A DNA stretch of 64,000 bases from Dysidea avara (lineage: Eukaryota > Porifera > Demospongiae > Dictyoceratida > Dysideidae). The stretch covers positions 34,916,226-34,980,225 of the forward strand of contig NC_089275.1 in NCBI RefSeq assembly GCF_963678975.1, in the 5' to 3' direction. The position numbers and the translations under genes are program-made. The notes under the pieces are model-generated. The model saw nothing but the letters and a program-made list of their open reading frames with translations. It had not been told where the DNA came from and did not search any database. This document shows, one piece after another, positions 62,906 through 64,000 of the stretch (position 1 is its first letter; each line of letters begins with the position of its first letter).

Positions 62906-63880
62906 CCCATTAAGAAAACTAGCCTTATCCACAGTAGCCTTAGTAGCACATTAACACTTACAAAACTCTCACCTCTTAATGATGGAGTATCAAGTATCAT
63001 TTCACAGCATTCTTAGAATTCCCTATACACATTATTTTCACCTATCAGCAGTGTCAACACTTCATATACAGTATACAACAACCTTCTCAGCAGCAGTCAA
63101 CAAAGATATCTTCATCACAGCCAGACCAACAACTCTCACACTATCATCCACCATGTTTAATTTTTTAGTTAAAACTTCTAAGCCTGCACAGCCAGACTTT
63201 TTCCTGCTGGTTTGTTTAGAAGTTTTGAAAGATAATTCGGTCCTAACCAAATAGTGATCTGACCAACAAGATGCACCCTCATCACTGACATGATGCAGCA
63301 AATAGTCTTTAAAGTAGCAAAGATCGTAAATACCACCACTTTTAATTTTTAATGCATACTTCTATAGTGCTTATGCACCTATCAATCTCAAGCCCCACCC
63401 CCAGGGGTCCCCATACGCCTACTGGGGATTTGACATCTACACTTATCCCACCCCTGTGGCTTTTGACGGCGGCAGTTTGTTGAACCAAAAATCATTTTAA
63501 TAGGTGAATCAAATCCCCCTCTCTCAAGGTGGGGACATAGTGGGACTTTGACAAGCTTCTTAGCCCCAGTACTGGAGAATTTGACACTAGTATCCCCCCA
63601 CCCTACCCGGGGGTTGGGAGCATGACTTTGATAGATGCATTAAATTCACCATCATGGTTCGCAACACCAAGATGGGTCGACTGCACATCCGACCTGGTAT
63701 GTACCACAGTGTGGGCGTGCTAGGGGTTTCAACATAGCCTGCAATTACTGTAGCAGCGACAAACACACACGCACACACAAACATAATACTAATTCGAGCA
63801 CTAGCTTCACACCAAACATACACAAAAGAACATAGACTATACAGTACGCTCGACAACAAGATGTATCTCGTACAGATATA
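62906..63880. other. Upstream region of gene C, no gene recognised
   Basis: Several imperfect repeats of a CCCACCCC / GGGGACT type at 63395-63650. No supported exon on either strand. Confidence 0.45.
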
Positions 63881-63884
63881 ATAA

Positions 63885-63996
63885 CTCGTTTTATAAGTCC
63901 TTACATTGCTTGGACAAAGCAAGCACGAACGCAAACCATGCATTCCAAACAAAGCTCACTGTTGGCATTAAATAGAATTAACCTTTAGATGAAGGG
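63885..63996 (+). promoter_or_regulatory. Conserved proximal promoter/5' leader of gene C
   Basis: Repeats the blocks of genes A and B: AAGCACGAACGCAAACCA, TTCCAAACAAAGCTCACTG and TTAAATAGAATTAACCTT, the last about 29 nt before an ATG. Confidence 0.55.
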
Positions 63997-64000
63997 ATGA
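63997..64000 (+). CDS. Gene C start, cut by window end
   Basis: ATGA directly after the conserved leader is consistent with the ATGACT start of gene B. Only four bases are inside the window, so identity rests on the leader. Confidence 0.5.

Overview
This is animal (metazoan) genomic DNA. Genes are split into short exons with GT-AG introns, coding sequence is sparse, the DNA is AT-rich, and transposon remains are everywhere. The domain combination LRR + ZU5 + Death, the very short introns and the load of small inverted-repeat elements fit an early-branching marine invertebrate, most likely a sponge. That assignment is inference; no rRNA or mitochondrial marker is present.

The backbone is a tandem array of paralogous genes on the + strand. 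Three start sites lie about 30.5 kb and 32.3 kb apart (1175, 31676, 63997), each behind the same promoter-like block. Gene A (1175-19356) is read as ten exons giving a 238-residue protein that is mostly coiled coil. Gene B (31676-56171) is read as fourteen exons giving about 1,021 residues: the same coiled-coil N-terminus, then ribonuclease-inhibitor-type LRRs, a ZU5 domain, a UPA-like region and two Death domains. That tail order resembles PIDD/UNC5-type signalling proteins, so a role in cell-death or innate-immune signalling is likely. Gene C is cut by the window edge just after its ATG. At the place where gene B carries its LRR-ZU5-Death half, the gene A side instead has a seven-transmembrane receptor gene (22051-23901), interrupted by a 704-bp hAT-like insertion.

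The coiled-coil exons are phase 1-1 and nearly all multiples of 21 nt, that is, whole heptads. They look like duplicated exon units.

The rest is mobile DNA. Gene A intron 2 holds an 8.3-kb insertion (4144-12467) that gene B lacks. It contains a 6-kb minisatellite of ~31-bp units with 421-bp and ~1.9-kb higher-order periods. Two further relatives (51345-53748 on the - strand and 60840-62040) keep the same order of leader, short motif and minisatellite. Other elements with readable ends include hAT-like (17055, 22979, 45579, 49708, 60447), piggyBac-like with TTAA sites (15112, 19442), another TTAA-flanked element (24492), pogo/Tigger-like (40584), Tc1/mariner-like (30299, nested in 28954-31179), palindromic MITEs, tRNA-derived SINEs (57030-58400) and relics of LINEs. 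A 17-bp motif, ACTCTAATAGAGCAGTC, recurs about 17 times, within otherwise unrelated element families.
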